From Elusimicrobiota bacterium (GTDB taxonomy: Bacteria; Elusimicrobiota; Elusimicrobia; UBA1565; UBA9628), in the NCBI GenBank assembly GCA_028717865.1, contig JAQUMZ010000152.1, positions 1 to 6,707 on the forward strand: a DNA stretch of 6,707 nt. The letters are read 5' to 3'. This document shows, piece by piece, positions 5,396-6,707 of this stretch (the first letter of the stretch is position 1; each line of letters opens with the position of its first letter). A program made the translations under genes and the position numbers. The notes below the pieces were generated by a model that had not been told where the DNA came from, ran no database searches, and worked only from the letters and a program-made list of their open reading frames with translations.

Positions 5396-6707
5396 GCCCG
5401 CCCCCGCCAAGCCGGGACCAGCAGCCCCAGCCAGGCCAGCCAAGCGCCGGCGGCCGCCAGGTCCCAAAGCGTCCAGAAACGCGGACTAAACTCCAGCCGC
5501 AAATCCACCCGGCCGGCGCCCGGGGGCAGGCGGACGGCTTGGAAAAAGCCCCAGCCCTGCAAAGGAACCGCGCGCCCGTTGAGCCGGGCGCGCCAGTCGG
5601 GATAGGCGGGCACGGCCACGACCAGCCGGTCCGCACCCGGAGGCGGATCGCCCTTCACCCGCAAACGCTCGGGCCGCTCCGAGAACACCCGGGCCCCCCC
5701 CAACATCCCGGCGCCTTTCGCGAAATAAGACAGGGGCCGGGCCCCCGGCTGCCCCTCCAACCGTCCGGAAACGTCCAAACGGTAGGCCACGCCGGCCAGG
5801 CGCATGGCGGGCGTGTCGGCGCGGCTCAGATACGTGCGGCTGGCGTCGGCCGCCGGCCGGCCCTCGCTGAGCGCGGCGAAAGCGGGATAGCCCGCCAAAT
5901 AGAAGGCGTCGTAGCCGTTTACGTTCATGGCCCGATACAGCATGGCCTTATCCGGATTGGCCAAGAGGGGGTCGGTCTGCACCCGCAGCGGCCGCCCGCC
6001 GGCCTTGCCGATAAATTCCGAGTTGGCGCCCAAATAGCGTCCGGTACTTTCTACGCGGACGAAACCGCCGCCCCAATTCCAGAGCTGGACCACCGCCGCG
6101 CAGAGCAAGAACGCCCGCAGGGCCGGCACGGCCGGCACGCGGCGCACGGACCACCCCGCGGCCAAAAGCAGCCCCCAAAGCGCGAGGAACAAATAGCGCG
6201 CCGGGGTGCGCAGGAATCCGGCGTGCCCTTCCCAAAGGATGCCCGCCAGGGGATTGTGCCGGCCCAAGGCCAGGCCCGCGCCCAGCGCGATGAGCAAAGC
6301 GGCTCGCCAGCAGCGGCCCCGAACCAGCCCGATCGCGGCGGCCGCCAGCCCCGCCCAGCCTATGAACAGGCCGCAAGACTCGAAGAATACGGACGGCGGA
6401 CCGAGCCAAGTCCCGGACCGAGGATCGCCCAACAACCCGGGATGCAGCCAGGTCAGCAATTCCCGGGGCGAGATGGAATAAGCGGTCGTGAAGGCGGCCG
6501 GCCATATGCCGCGCACGGAAAGCGCGAGGAATCGCCAGGTCTGCGGCCATTGGATCAGGGCGAGCGCCGCCGCGCCGAGCCCCTCCAGGGCCAGGCGGCC
6601 GATGAGCTCCCGCCGCCGGGGATGCGCGGCGGCCCAGACCGCCATGCCCAGGCCGTTGACGAGCTGGAACTGCGGATGTCCGGAAAGGAACTGCAGGGCC
6701 CACGCCG
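5392..6707 (-). CDS. YfhO-like multi-pass membrane protein, C-terminal 437 residues (5' end outside window)
   Basis: The frame is open to the right edge, so the start lies outside; the Met at 6645 is internal. The visible part starts with ALQFLSGHPQFQL (residues 3-15), a landmark of bacterial YfhO-type membrane proteins, which look like GT-C glycosyltransferases. Several hydrophobic helices follow (about 34-51, 58-72, 110-128, 134-147, 170-185, 195-210). FLRTPARYLFLALWG (164-178) matches the family's R-x-PARY/F segment. A soluble region at about 215-410 carries YPDWRARLNGRAVP (368-381) and FFQAVRLPPGAG (387-398), the typical C-terminal beta domain. One last TM helix lies at about 412-432 with a basic tail. 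In characterised Gram-positive relatives YfhO acts in glycosylation of cell-wall polymers from lipid-linked sugars; whether that applies here is unknown. The catalytic acidic residues expected in the first extracytoplasmic loop would be outside the window and cannot be checked. It is the most upstream visible gene of the coupled cassette. Confidence 0.82.
   Translation of the reverse strand, partial: AWALQFLSGHPQFQLVNGLGMAVWAAAHPRRRELIGRLALEGLGAAALALIQWPQTWRFLALSVRGIWPAAFTTAYSISPRELLTWLHPGLLGDPRSGTWLGPPSVFFESCGLFIGWAGLAAAAIGLVRGRCWRAALLIALGAGLALGRHNPLAGILWEGHAGFLRTPARYLFLALWGLLLAAGWSVRRVPAVPALRAFLLCAAVVQLWNWGGGFVRVESTGRYLGANSEFIGKAGGRPLRVQTDPLLANPDKAMLYRAMNVNGYDAFYLAGYPAFAALSEGRPAADASRTYLSRADTPAMRLAGVAYRLDVSGRLEGQPGARPLSYFAKGAGMLGGARVFSERPERLRVKGDPPPGADRLVVAVPAYPDWRARLNGRAVPLQGWGFFQAVRLPPGAGRVDLRLEFSPRFWTLWDLAAAGAWLAWLGLLVPAWRGRA

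Noticed and set aside
4514..5605. Long plus-strand open frame (363 codons) antisense to the two membrane protein genes
   Set aside because: It is Gln/Gly/Arg-rich and low in complexity, with no domain. The opposite strand encodes proteins with clear family motifs and coupled starts.
6121..6138. Tandem 9-base repeat GGCCGGCAC x2
   Set aside because: It simply encodes Val-Pro-Ala twice in the YfhO-like protein, with only two copies. It is too short to be meaningful.

Overview
The window is GC-rich bacterial DNA (about two thirds or more G+C by eye). It is almost entirely coding. It holds a compact five-gene block on the minus strand and the 3' end of one gene on the plus strand. The compositional style and gene mix suit a Gram-negative or uncultivated high-GC lineage (for example a high-GC Elusimicrobiota/Omnitrophota-type or deltaproteobacterial genome). 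No gene here is a reliable taxonomic marker, so this is only a guess.

Layout from left to right: (1) 3-278 (+), the C-terminal end of an Fe/Mn superoxide dismutase running in from the left edge. (2) 275-2164 (-), a full-length glutamine-dependent asparagine synthetase (AsnB type). Its stop codon overlaps the superoxide dismutase stop codon, and both lie inside a small perfect hairpin. (3) 2165-2253, the only real intergenic gap, 89 bases, AT-richer, with a 7-T tract and weak promoter-like elements. (4) 2254-3393 (-), a GT4 glycosyltransferase. (5) 3390-4412 (-), a SAM-dependent methyltransferase with an N-terminal zinc-ribbon-like segment and a GTG start. (6) 4409-5395 (-), a multi-pass membrane protein of the lysylphosphatidylglycerol-synthase TM / YbhN (UPF0104) family. 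(7) 5392-6707 (-), the C-terminal 437 residues of a large YfhO-like membrane protein whose N-terminus lies beyond the right edge.

Transcription of the block runs right to left: YfhO-like membrane protein, flippase-like membrane protein, methyltransferase, GT4 glycosyltransferase, then AsnB. The first four genes are joined by three successive 4-base start/stop overlaps (ATGA, GTGA, ATGA), the hallmark of a translationally coupled operon. Two integral membrane proteins, a glycosyltransferase, a methyltransferase and an AsnB-type amidotransferase together look like a cell-surface glycan or glycolipid assembly/modification cassette. That pathway assignment is inference from family membership and gene order; no substrate can be read from the sequence.

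I see no tRNA, rRNA, CRISPR array, transposase, integrase or large repeat. The many long open frames antisense to or out of phase with these genes are by-products of high G+C. I do not see a clearly novel defence or mobile system here. The most notable feature is the tightly coupled cassette itself.
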